Origin: Paracoccus sediminicola
Lineage (GTDB): Bacteria; Pseudomonadota; Alphaproteobacteria; Rhodobacterales; Rhodobacteraceae
Assembly: GCF_027912835.1 (NCBI RefSeq)
Contig: NZ_CP115768.1
Span: forward strand, 1,959,501 to 2,023,500
Direction of reading: 5' to 3'
Length of the DNA: 64,000 bases
Shown one piece after another: positions 53,743 to 62,557 of this stretch. Numbering within the stretch: the first letter of the stretch is position 1; every line of letters begins with the position of its first letter. The position numbers and the translations under genes are program-made. Under the pieces are notes generated by a model. The model searched no databases, was not told the DNA's origin, and was given only the letters and a program-made list of their open reading frames with translations.

Positions 53743-54687
53743 TCAGCCGACCAGCTTCCGCTCGATCGCATCCCAGATCAGCGCCGCGCCGTTGACACCG
53801 TCAAATCGCTCTAACTCCTGAAGACCGGTAGGCGAAGTCACATTGATCTCGGTCAGCCATCCATCGATCACGTCGATGCCGGTGAACAAAAGCCCTTTCT
53901 CGCGCAGCACGGGCCCTATCACGGCGCAGATCTCTTTCTCGCGGTCAGTGAGAGCGGTCTTTTCGGGCCGGCCGCCGACATGCATGTTCGACCGCGCCTC
54001 GCCCTTCGCCGGGACCCGGTTGATCGCGCCGATTGGCTCGCCATCGACGAGAATGATGCGCTTGTCGCCCTGTGTCACCGCCGGCAGATAGCGCTGTGCG
54101 ATCACCGGCTCGCGATTGATGCCGGCAAACTGCTCCATCAATGAGGACAGGTTGGGATCATCAGGGCGAAGATGGAACACGCCCGCCCCGCCATTGCCGT
54201 AAAGCGGCTTTACGATGATATCGCCATGGGTGTCGCGGAAACTGCGGATCGCGTCGATGTCGCGGGTGATCAACGTCTCGGGCGTGAGATCGGGAAAATC
54301 AAGAACCATGAGCTTCTCGGGACAGTTCCGCACCCAGAACGGATCATTGACGACGAATGTCGTCCCGGTGATGCGATCCAGAAGATGGGTCGAGGTGACA
54401 TAGCCCATGTCGAAGGGCGGATCCTGCCGTAGCCAGACCACGTCGAATTCGGCCAGATCAACCGTGGCCCAATCGCCGAAATCCACGTGGCTGCCCTGTT
54501 CGGGACGCAGTGTCACCGGTCGTCCTGTCGCCGAAACCGTCCCGCCGAGATAGGTGAGACGGTCGACAGTGTATTGAAACAGCCGATGGCCCCGCGCCTC
54601 GGCTTCGAGCGCGATCTTGAAGGTGCTGTCCGCATCCACGGCAACATCTTCGATCGGATCCATTTGCAGCGCGACATTCAGACTCAT
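53743..54687 (-). CDS. gshB: Glutathione synthetase
   Basis: A 314-residue ATP-grasp enzyme that joins gamma-glutamylcysteine and glycine. Segments such as [35 protein letters not shown] and [17 protein letters not shown] match the GshB family over its full length. It is the last of three minus-strand genes (rsmI, yraN, gshB), separated from yraN by 73 bp. Confidence 0.95.
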   Translation of the reverse strand: MSLNVALQMDPIEDVAVDADSTFKIALEAEARGHRLFQYTVDRLTYLGGTVSATGRPVTLRPEQGSHVDFGDWATVDLAEFDVVWLRQDPPFDMGYVTSTHLLDRITGTTFVVNDPFWVRNCPEKLMVLDFPDLTPETLITRDIDAIRSFRDTHGDIIVKPLYGNGGAGVFHLRPDDPNLSSLMEQFAGINREPVIAQRYLPAVTQGDKRIILVDGEPIGAINRVPAKGEARSNMHVGGRPEKTALTDREKEICAVIGPVLREKGLLFTGIDVIDGWLTEINVTSPTGLQELERFDGVNGAALIWDAIERKLVG

Positions 54688-54760
54688 GGCGGCATCCTCC
54701 GGTTTGCCGCCTTGTCCGATGTTCCGCCTGTCAGTTCAAGCGGAGACGCAACTGGACGGA

Positions 54761-55189
54761 TTAGTGCGCACCGAAAGCATTCTCGATGATCTCGACGCGT
54801 CCAAACTGATCGACAAGTGCTGCATCCAGGCGCATTTCCGTCATCTGACCGGTGGGAAGCGTGCCGCAGAATTCGCAGGCAGCCATGCAGATGCGGTCCA
54901 TCTGTCGCCGGTTGATCCTTTCCGCCGCACGCGAGAAATCATGTGCCGATTTTACTTCCACGAACACGACGAGGTCGCCGCGTCGCACGATGAGATCAAT
55001 CTCGCCAGCCTTGCCACGCCAGCGAGAGTGCAGGACGCTGTAGCCGGCTTCGCGATAGCGATCTGCCACGTTCGCCTCGGCCAATAGGCCAGAGCGATAG
55101 GCAAGCGCGCCACGGGAGCTACGGGGGTTTTCCGGCGAGGGGAGGGATCTGACCTGCACAGGCCGATCGAAGTCCAAAGAGAGTTGCAT
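54761..55189 (-). CDS. YraN (UPF0102) endonuclease-like protein
   Basis: A 142-residue YraN-family protein with a restriction-endonuclease-like core: RWRGKAGEIDLIVRRGDLVV then FVEVKSAHDF, giving the E, D and E-x-K residues. Its biological role is unclear. It is coupled to rsmI: the ATG shares a base with the rsmI stop codon, an arrangement widely seen in proteobacteria. Confidence 0.9.
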   Translation of the reverse strand: MQLSLDFDRPVQVRSLPSPENPRSSRGALAYRSGLLAEANVADRYREAGYSVLHSRWRGKAGEIDLIVRRGDLVVFVEVKSAHDFSRAAERINRRQMDRICMAACEFCGTLPTGQMTEMRLDAALVDQFGRVEIIENAFGAH

Positions 55190-56082
55190 CAACGATCCTT
55201 TCCCAAAGACAGCGCCAGCTGATAGGCATCACGCTTCGCCATCCCATAGCGTTCCGCCACCGCGGCCGCCGCATCGCGCAGGGTCATGTCAGACAGCATG
55301 GCCGCGAGCACCGCTTCGATCTCTGATTGATCGGCTTGCTTCGCCCGCGGCTTGTCGAGAACGATAACGACCTCGCCCTTCAAACCCACATCGGGTATTC
55401 TGTCTGCGATCTCGGCCACGCTTCCACGCATAATTTCCTCGAATTTCTTGGTCAGTTCCCTGCACAGGACCATATTCCGATTCGCCTCAATCTCGCACAA
55501 CTCATCTAATGTTTGCTTAATGCGCCGCGGGCTCTCGAAGATGATCGCGGTGGCATCGACGCCCGACAATTCCTCAAGCCACCTTCGACGGGCCCCGGCA
55601 GATTGTGGCGGAAACCCGGCAAAGACGAAACGATCGCTTGGCAGGCCGGACACTGTCAGTGCCGCGATTGCCGCCGAAGGTCCGGGCACGGCGTGGATCG
55701 GGCTGCCCTGCGCGGCGGCATCACGGGCCAGACGAAAACCCGGATCGGCCACAAGCGGCGTGCCCGCATCAGAGCAGTAGGCGACCGAGTTCCCTTCGCG
55801 CAACGCCGCCATCAGCGTTGCACTGCGTTTGGTTTCGTTGTGATCGTGACAGGCGATGACACGCCGTCCGCGCAGCGGCACACCGTGGATATCGAGCAGA
55901 TGCCGCAATGTGCGGGTGTCTTCGGCCGCCAGCAGGTCTGCGGTATTGAGCACATCGAGAGCGCGCAGCGTGATATCTCGGGCCGAGCCGATCGGGGTCG
56001 AGACGAAATATAGCCCCGCCGCAAGCGGCCCGGCCTGGATCCGCGCCGGCACTTCGCTCGGATCGTCGTTACGTTCGGTCAC
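55189..56082 (-). CDS. rsmI: RsmI, 16S rRNA C1402 ribose methyltransferase
   Basis: A 297-residue tetrapyrrole-methylase-fold enzyme that 2'-O-methylates C1402 in the ribosomal P site. Typical segments: LYFVSTPIGSARDITLRALD, AAEDTRTLRHLLDIHG, SDAGTPLVADPG. I prefer the GTG at 56082, with GGAG 6 bases upstream. The longest frame begins at ATG 56163, only 16 bp from the divergent lipoprotein gene, and would leave no room for that promoter. Confidence 0.93.
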   Translation of the reverse strand: MTERNDDPSEVPARIQAGPLAAGLYFVSTPIGSARDITLRALDVLNTADLLAAEDTRTLRHLLDIHGVPLRGRRVIACHDHNETKRSATLMAALREGNSVAYCSDAGTPLVADPGFRLARDAAAQGSPIHAVPGPSAAIAALTVSGLPSDRFVFAGFPPQSAGARRRWLEELSGVDATAIIFESPRRIKQTLDELCEIEANRNMVLCRELTKKFEEIMRGSVAEIADRIPDVGLKGEVVIVLDKPRAKQADQSEIEAVLAAMLSDMTLRDAAAAVAERYGMAKRDAYQLALSLGKDR

Positions 56083-56178
56083 TTCGCACTCCAAGCCTTC
56101 CGTTGCGTTGCCAAGCGCGGGCCGAGTTAATAGGCTGCGCCCAAAAGCCATAATCGCGGACAATAGGGAATCCCCATC

Positions 56179-57369
56179 ATGTTATCCATCGCCAAGCGTT
56201 ACAGCCGCAGGGTCTTTCAGGCGGGCATCGCCGCCGGTGCACTTGCCGTGGCCGCCTGTCAGCCGACAAGCATCGGCGACTCCGGCCCGGCCATCGGGCC
56301 GCAGATCGATCCGGGCCAACCTGTGCAGATAGCGCTGCTGGTTCCCGGCGGCACGGGCAATCAGGATCTGGACTGGCTCGGTCGCTCGCTCGCGAACTCG
56401 GCGCGGATGGCCGCGGCGGATGCAGACGGTGCCGAAATCGATCTGCGCGTTTACACGACGACGCCTGCCGAGGCCTCGGCGGTCGAGGCGGCCGAGAAGG
56501 CGGCGGCAGAGGGCGCCAAGATCATTGTCGGCCCGCTTTTTGCCGATTCCGCCAATGCCGTCGGCAACGCGATCAAGGATAATAATCTCAACGTGCTGTC
56601 CTTCTCGAACAATACCGAGATCGCCGGCAGCAACGTCTTCGTGCTCGGCAATACCTTCGATAACGTGGCCGACCGGCTGGTGAGCTATGGCGTCGGTCAG
56701 GGGCTGCGCCGTTTTCTGATGGTCTATGAGAACGACGCCGCGGGCCAGATCGGCGCCAATGCGATCCAGTCGGCCATCGCGCAGAACGGTGCCACGCTGA
56801 GCGGACGCCAGGAACATGCCCTGTCGCAATCCAGCATCGATTCGATCATTCCTGCCGTCACCCAGGCGGCCAAGGGCGATCAGATTGACGCGATCTTCAT
56901 GACCGCAAACCAGCAGGCCGTGCTGCCCTATCTGACCGATCAGCTGGCCGAGGCAGGCGTCACCTCGCGCGAGGCGCAGCTGATGGGGCTGACCCGCTGG
57001 GACATCCCCGCCGCGCGGCTGCAATTGCCCGGCGTGCAGGGGGGCTGGTTCGCGCTGCCCGACACATCGATGCAGCGTCAGTTCACGCAGCGCTACCGCT
57101 CGGCCTTTGGCGAGGCCCCGCATGAGCTGGGCTCGCTCGGTTATGATGGCGTCGCCGCGGTGGCCGCCCTCGCCGGTTCGGGCAATCGGAATGCGGTCAA
57201 CACGATCGGCCTGACCCGCCCGGCGGGCTTCACCGGCGTGAACGGTGTGTTCCGCCTGCGCCGCGACGGCACCAACGAGCGTGGCATGGCCGTGGCGACG
57301 ATCAATGACGGCACCGTCGTGGTCATCGATCCGGCTCCGCGCAGCTTCGGGCGCGGCTTCGGCTTCTGA
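56179..57369 (+). CDS. Penicillin-binding protein activator-like lipoprotein
   Basis: A 396-residue lipoprotein with a signal peptide and lipobox VAAC near residue 27. The body is a type I periplasmic-binding fold (VQIALLVPGGTGNQDLDWLG, IIVGPLFADSANAVG) as in LpoA-type proteins, which in enterobacteria activate peptidoglycan synthases from the outer membrane. Function in Rhodobacterales is less certain; it could be a Leu/Ile/Val-binding-like receptor. It precedes glnD with one base between. Confidence 0.85.
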   Translation: MLSIAKRYSRRVFQAGIAAGALAVAACQPTSIGDSGPAIGPQIDPGQPVQIALLVPGGTGNQDLDWLGRSLANSARMAAADADGAEIDLRVYTTTPAEASAVEAAEKAAAEGAKIIVGPLFADSANAVGNAIKDNNLNVLSFSNNTEIAGSNVFVLGNTFDNVADRLVSYGVGQGLRRFLMVYENDAAGQIGANAIQSAIAQNGATLSGRQEHALSQSSIDSIIPAVTQAAKGDQIDAIFMTANQQAVLPYLTDQLAEAGVTSREAQLMGLTRWDIPAARLQLPGVQGGWFALPDTSMQRQFTQRYRSAFGEAPHELGSLGYDGVAAVAALAGSGNRNAVNTIGLTRPAGFTGVNGVFRLRRDGTNERGMAVATINDGTVVVIDPAPRSFGRGFGF

Positions 57370-57370
57370 T

Positions 57371-60166
57371 TTGCCGCCGAACAGCGACATACTGCCCCAA
57401 AGCGCCCCGGCCCTGCCCGGGGCGCATTCCATTTTTGTTCCCGAAACCTTCCTGCCCGCGCTCGACGCCCGGCTGGATGCGCTCGACGATGCCAAGTCTA
57501 AGCGCGCGGAAACCGTGGCCGCGCTTCAGGCCGCGCGAAATGCGGCGATGGACGACATCGTTGCCGGCTTTTCCTCGCATCCCCGCGCCGCGCGTGAAAC
57601 GGTGCGGGCGGTGGCCAGCCTGACAGATGCGGTCGTCACCACCGTCCACCATGTCGCCATCCACCATCTTCACCCGCAGCAAAGCCCGACCGAGGCCGAG
57701 CAGCTTGCCGTGCTTGCTGTCGGCGGATATGGCCGGGCCGAGATGGCACCGCAATCCGATGTCGATCTGTTGTTTCTCACGCCCTACAAGACCTCTGCCT
57801 GGGCCGAGAGCGTCGTCGAATCGATGCTCTACATGCTGTGGGATCTCAAGCTGAAAGTCGGGCACGCCACGCGGAGCGTCGACGATTGTCTGCGGCTCGC
57901 GGGGCAGGACATGACGATTCGCACCTCGATGGTCGAGCATCGCGCCGTTGCCGGACAGCTGGCACTGGCAGAGACGCTGCGCGACCGGCTGTGGTCCGAG
58001 CTGTTCGAATCGTCGATCCCCGAGTTCATCGAAGCCAAGCTGGCCGAACGCGATACCCGCCACGAGCGGCAGGGTGGGCAGCGCTATGTGCTGGAACCCA
58101 ATGTCAAAGAGGGCAAGGGCGGGCTGCGCGACCTCCAGACACTCTATTGGATCGCGAAATATATCCATCGCGTCGACCGCGCCGTCGAGCTGGTCGATCT
58201 GGGATTCTTCACCCGCGACGAGCATCTCTCCTTCTGGCAGGCCGAGGACTTCATGTGGGCGGTGCGCTGTCACCTGCATCTGATCGCGGGCCGTCCTGTC
58301 GATATTCTCAGCTTCGACATGCAGGTCGAGGTCGCCGGCCGCATGGGCTATCACGACCGGCCGGGGCGCCGGGGCGTCGAGCTGTTCATGCAGGAATATT
58401 TCCGCCACGCCACGCGCGTCGGAGAGCTGACGCGCGTGTTCCTCACCGCACTGGAAAGCCGCCATGTCTTTCAGCAGCCATTGCTGAAGCGGCTCTTCCG
58501 CCGCCGCAAGAAGCTGCGCGCGGGGTTTGCCGAACAGGCCGGGCGGCTGACCTTCGATGACAAAGCCGATGTGCAGGATGATCCGCTGAACCTGCTGCGG
58601 CTGTTCGAAGAGGCGCTGCGCACCGGCATCCTCATCCACCCCGAGGCAATGCGCATCGTCAGCGCGAATCTTCGGCTGATCGACGACGAGATGCGCGAGA
58701 ACCCCGAGGCAGTACGGATCTTCCTCGACCTGCTGCTCAAGCGCGGCAATCCCGAACGGGCCTTGCGGCGGATGAACGAGCTGGACCTGCTCGGTGCCTT
58801 CATTCCGGAATTCGAACCGGTCGTGGCGATGATGCAGTTCAACGTCTATCACCACTACACGGTGGACGAGCACACCATCCAGTGCATCGTCGCCCTGTCA
58901 GAGATCGAACAGGGCCATGAGGTCGAGGACCTGCCCATCGCCAGCCGGATCACGGCGGGACGGATCAATCGCCGCGTCCTGTATCTGGCGCTGCTGCTGC
59001 ACGATATCGGAAAGGGCCGGCCCGAGGATCACTCGATCATCGGTGCCCAGATCGCGCGGCGTGTCACAACGCGATTTCGCCTGCCGGCCGATGAGGTCGA
59101 GACGATCGAATGGCTGGTACGCAACCATCTGCTGATGTCGGATGTGGCGCAGAAACGGGATATCTCGGACCCGCGCACCATCCGCGACTTCGCCAAGGCG
59201 GTAAAGACGCGCAAGCGTCTGGACCTGCTGCTTGTGCTGACCGTCTGCGACATACGCGGGGTTGGTCCGAACACCTGGAACAACTGGAAGGCAGTGCTGC
59301 TCCGCCAGCTTTATGACGAGACCGCCAGCGTGCTCGAAAACGGCATGGAGGCGCTCAACCGCGACCAGAGGCGGGACGAAGCGAAGCGCGCGCTGCGCCA
59401 CTATCTCACCGCCAAAGGGTGGGAGCCGAAGGCGATCCGCGCCGAAACCGCGCGCCATTACGCCAATTACTGGCAGGGCCTGCCGACCGACACCCAGGCA
59501 GTGATTGCCGGCATGCTGAAGGATCTGGGCGGCGACGAAATCCGCATCGACCTGCATCCCGATCAAGACCGGGACGCGACGCGCGCCGTGTTCGTTCTGT
59601 CGGATCATCCGGGGATCTTCTCGCGCCTGTCCGGGGCACTGGCGCTTGTCGGGGCGAATGTCGTCGATGCGCGGACCTATACCTCGAAGGACGGTTTCGC
59701 GACCGCCGTATTCTGGGTGCAGGATTCCGAGGGCCATCCCTATGACACCGACCGGCTGCCCCGGCTGCGCAAGATGATCGACCGCACCCTGCGGGGCGAG
59801 GTGGTGCCGCGTGACGCGCTCGCCAATAAGGACCAGCTGAAGAAGCGCGACCGTGCCTTTCGCTTTCCGACCCATATCACCTTCGACAACGAGGGCAGCG
59901 ATATCTACACCATCATCGAGGTGGATACCCGCGACCGCCCCGGCCTGCTTTACGACCTGACCCGGACCCTTGCGGCCAATCACATCCGCATCGCAAGCGC
60001 GGTGATCGCGACCTATGGCGCGCAGGTGGTGGACAGTTTCTACGTCAAGGACGCGTTCGGCCTGAAACTTCAGCAGCCGGGGCGCCGCGAGGCCTTGGAA
60101 AAAAAGCTGAGGCAGGCCATACGCGAGGGCGCGGAACGCGCGGGCTCGGAGCAGGCAGGAGCGTAA
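57371..60166 (+). CDS. glnD: GlnD, PII uridylyltransferase/uridylyl-removing enzyme
   Basis: A bifunctional nitrogen sensor of about 931 residues that adds UMP to PII proteins at low glutamine and removes it at high glutamine. The nucleotidyltransferase motif GGYGRAEMAPQSDVDLLFL is near residue 118, the HD hydrolase motif LLLHDIGKGRPEDHS near 540, and two ACT domains lie at about 740 and 840. No ATG fits the expected N-terminus; the best start is the TTG at 57371, one base after the lipoprotein stop codon. Confidence 0.92.
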   Translation: MPPNSDILPQSAPALPGAHSIFVPETFLPALDARLDALDDAKSKRAETVAALQAARNAAMDDIVAGFSSHPRAARETVRAVASLTDAVVTTVHHVAIHHLHPQQSPTEAEQLAVLAVGGYGRAEMAPQSDVDLLFLTPYKTSAWAESVVESMLYMLWDLKLKVGHATRSVDDCLRLAGQDMTIRTSMVEHRAVAGQLALAETLRDRLWSELFESSIPEFIEAKLAERDTRHERQGGQRYVLEPNVKEGKGGLRDLQTLYWIAKYIHRVDRAVELVDLGFFTRDEHLSFWQAEDFMWAVRCHLHLIAGRPVDILSFDMQVEVAGRMGYHDRPGRRGVELFMQEYFRHATRVGELTRVFLTALESRHVFQQPLLKRLFRRRKKLRAGFAEQAGRLTFDDKADVQDDPLNLLRLFEEALRTGILIHPEAMRIVSANLRLIDDEMRENPEAVRIFLDLLLKRGNPERALRRMNELDLLGAFIPEFEPVVAMMQFNVYHHYTVDEHTIQCIVALSEIEQGHEVEDLPIASRITAGRINRRVLYLALLLHDIGKGRPEDHSIIGAQIARRVTTRFRLPADEVETIEWLVRNHLLMSDVAQKRDISDPRTIRDFAKAVKTRKRLDLLLVLTVCDIRGVGPNTWNNWKAVLLRQLYDETASVLENGMEALNRDQRRDEAKRALRHYLTAKGWEPKAIRAETARHYANYWQGLPTDTQAVIAGMLKDLGGDEIRIDLHPDQDRDATRAVFVLSDHPGIFSRLSGALALVGANVVDARTYTSKDGFATAVFWVQDSEGHPYDTDRLPRLRKMIDRTLRGEVVPRDALANKDQLKKRDRAFRFPTHITFDNEGSDIYTIIEVDTRDRPGLLYDLTRTLAANHIRIASAVIATYGAQVVDSFYVKDAFGLKLQQPGRREALEKKLRQAIREGAERAGSEQAGA

Positions 60167-60170
60167 GGGC

Positions 60171-61697
60171 ATGAAAAGCGGATTGGTGCGCGGTTTTCTC
60201 ACCGTGGGCAGCTGGACGACATTGTCTCGGCTGTCGGGCTTCATCCGCGACATGATGATGTTTGCTTGGCTCGGGGCCGGTCCGGTCATGGACGCGTTTC
60301 AAGTCGCGCTATCCCTGCCGAACATGTTCCGCCGCTTTTTCGCCGAGGGCGCGTTCAACACCGCTTTCGTTCCGCTGTTCTCCAAGAAGCTGGAGGGCGG
60401 AGACGACCCGCAGCAATTCGCCCGCGACGCTTTTGCGGGGCTCGGCACAGTGCTCATCCTGTTCTGCGCGGTTGCAATGATCGCCATGCCCGCGCTGGTG
60501 CTGGCCATGGCGGCGGGCTTTCGGGGGGATGAGCGATACGACCTCGCTGTGACCTATTCGCGGATCACCTTCCCCTATATCCTGCTGATCTCGCTCGCCT
60601 CGATGATCGGGGGCGTGCTGAACGCGAATGGCCGTTTCACCGCCGCGGCTGCGGCGCCGGTGCTTCTGAATATCCTGTTCATCATCGCCCTGCTGATCGG
60701 GCGCTCTGCCGGATGGGATCTGGGGCTGACGCTTGCTTGGGCCACGCCGATCACCGGGATCGCACAGCTGGGGCTGGTCTGGTGGGACGCCAATCGCACC
60801 GGCTGGACCTTCCTGCCCCGCCGCCCGCGCATGACGCCTGATATGCGCCGATTGCTGACCATCGCCCTGCCCGCCATGTTCGCGGGTGGCGTGGTCCAGA
60901 TCAACCTGCTGGTCGGTCGTCAGGTCGCTTCGTTCTTCGAGGGCGCGATCTCATGGCTTTCGGCCTCTGACCGGCTTTATCAGCTTCCGCTCGGCGTGGT
61001 CGGCGCTGCGGTGGCGGTTGTGCTGCTGCCGGAATTGGCCCGCCGGCTGCGGGCAGGGGATGAGGCCGGCGGACAGGCCGCGTTTTCCCGCGCGATGGAA
61101 TTCGGCTTGTTCCTCACCCTGCCCGCCGCTTTCGCGATTTCGGTGATCGCCGTTCCGATGGTCTCGACCCTATTCGAGCGCGGCCAGTTCACCGCCTATG
61201 ACACCCAGCAGACTGCGAAGGCGCTTGTCGTCTATGCGCTCGGCCTGCCGGCATTTGTGCTTCAGAAAGTGCTGCAACCGCTTTATTTCGCCCGGGAGGA
61301 TACGCGCAGCCCGTTCCGCTTTGCGCTGTTTTCGATGGTGGTGAATGCCGTCGTCGCCTTTGGGCTGATGCCCTTCATCGGTTTTCTCGCCGCCGCCATC
61401 GGGACGTCGGCCGCCGCCTGGGTGATGGTCGGCCAGCTTTGGTGGGGCACACGCGGCATGGGTCAGGCGACACGATGGGACGCCCGCGTCCGTCGCAGCG
61501 CGCCACGCATTCTGATGTCGTCGCTGCTGATGGCGATCGCGCTGTGGTTCATGCTCCGCTGGACCGACAGAATCGAGATGGCGCGGATTCCAGAATTGGC
61601 GCTGCTTGTCCTGGGCGGTGCGGCGATCTATTTCGCGCTCAGCTTTGCGACCGGTGCGGTCACGCTGGCCGATCTGCGCCGCAATGTCCGGCGCTAA
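60171..61697 (+). CDS. murJ: MurJ lipid II flippase
   Basis: A 508-residue MurJ/MviN protein with 13-14 membrane segments that flips the peptidoglycan precursor lipid II across the inner membrane. The start SWTTLSRLSGFIRDMMMFAW, NMFRRFFAEGAFNTAFVPLF and FFEGAISWLSASDRLYQLPL are diagnostic. It follows glnD by 4 bp, an arrangement common in Rhodobacterales. It converges with ccdA, the two overlapping by four bases. Confidence 0.94.
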   Translation: MKSGLVRGFLTVGSWTTLSRLSGFIRDMMMFAWLGAGPVMDAFQVALSLPNMFRRFFAEGAFNTAFVPLFSKKLEGGDDPQQFARDAFAGLGTVLILFCAVAMIAMPALVLAMAAGFRGDERYDLAVTYSRITFPYILLISLASMIGGVLNANGRFTAAAAAPVLLNILFIIALLIGRSAGWDLGLTLAWATPITGIAQLGLVWWDANRTGWTFLPRRPRMTPDMRRLLTIALPAMFAGGVVQINLLVGRQVASFFEGAISWLSASDRLYQLPLGVVGAAVAVVLLPELARRLRAGDEAGGQAAFSRAMEFGLFLTLPAAFAISVIAVPMVSTLFERGQFTAYDTQQTAKALVVYALGLPAFVLQKVLQPLYFAREDTRSPFRFALFSMVVNAVVAFGLMPFIGFLAAAIGTSAAAWVMVGQLWWGTRGMGQATRWDARVRRSAPRILMSSLLMAIALWFMLRWTDRIEMARIPELALLVLGGAAIYFALSFATGAVTLADLRRNVRR

Positions 61698-62437
61698 CCG
61701 AGCGTGGCGAGGAACGGGAAGGTTTCCAGCATCCAATAGGACAGATCCGCCATCCGCCCGCTCAGCAGCATCAGACCGACCGCGACCAAAAGCGCGCCCA
61801 TGATCCGCTCGATGGTTCTCAGATAGGGCTTGATGCGGTTCATCAGCCCCATGGCCCGGTTGATGAAGATCGCCGAGAGCAGGAACGGAATCCCGAGCCC
61901 CAGCGCATAGACGGCCAGAAGCCCGGTCCCGCGCCCCAGCTCTGCCTCGGTCGCGGCGAGGCCGAGGATCATGCCGAGCTGTGGGCCGATGCAGGGCGTC
62001 CAGCCAAATGCGAAGGCCAAGCCCAGAACATAGGCACCCAGCGACGAGCCGCCCTGATCGCCAGTGTCCAGCCGGGCCTCCTGATCCAGCAGGGGGATCC
62101 GAAAGACATGCAGGAAATGTAGCCCCATCACGATCACCATCACCCCGGCGATCCGCGCCAGCCAAAGCTGGTATTCCAGGAACATCCTCCCGAAGGCCGA
62201 GGCGGCAAACCCCATGACCAGAAACACCGTGGACAGCCCGAGCACGAACATCAGCGCTGCGGGCACCGCGCTGCGCTCACCCGATTTCAGACCATTTACG
62301 CTGATGCCGGTCATATAGGCCAGATAGGGCGGCACCACCGGCAGGACGCAGGGCGACAGGAAGGACAGCACGCCCGCAAACAGCGCCACAGTGGCGGCAG
62401 GCAGGAAGGCGGCGTCGATGAGGTCGATTCCGAACAT
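61694..62437 (-). CDS. ccdA: CcdA-type thiol-disulfide transporter
   Basis: A 247-residue membrane protein with six segments of the CcdA/DsbD-core family, passing electrons across the membrane for cytochrome c maturation. The two redox cysteines are visible in FLSPCVLPVVPPYLAY and GWTPCIGPQLG. It overlaps the end of the convergent murJ gene by four bases. It lies 120 bp beyond the end of the RNase E gene, after a terminator. Confidence 0.92.
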   Translation of the reverse strand: MFGIDLIDAAFLPAATVALFAGVLSFLSPCVLPVVPPYLAYMTGISVNGLKSGERSAVPAALMFVLGLSTVFLVMGFAASAFGRMFLEYQLWLARIAGVMVIVMGLHFLHVFRIPLLDQEARLDTGDQGGSSLGAYVLGLAFAFGWTPCIGPQLGMILGLAATEAELGRGTGLLAVYALGLGIPFLLSAIFINRAMGLMNRIKPYLRTIERIMGALLVAVGLMLLSGRMADLSYWMLETFPFLATLG

Positions 62438-62522
62438 GGCGGGACACTAGCCGAAATCGCCCATGGCACCAGAGGGCAGAGTGTCACAAGCGCGTAAGAT
62501 CAGAGCGTGAAGCAGCTGTCAT

Positions 62523-62550
62523 GAAAAAGGCCCGCCTTCCCGGCGGGCCT
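62523..62550 (-). terminator. Rho-independent terminator of the RNase E gene
   Basis: On the minus strand AGGCCCGCC (62542-62550 complement) pairs with GGCGGGCCT (62528-62536 complement) around a 5-base loop, followed by five T residues. It lies 8-35 bp after the stop codon of the RNase E gene. Confidence 0.9.
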
Positions 62551-62557
62551 CAGGTTA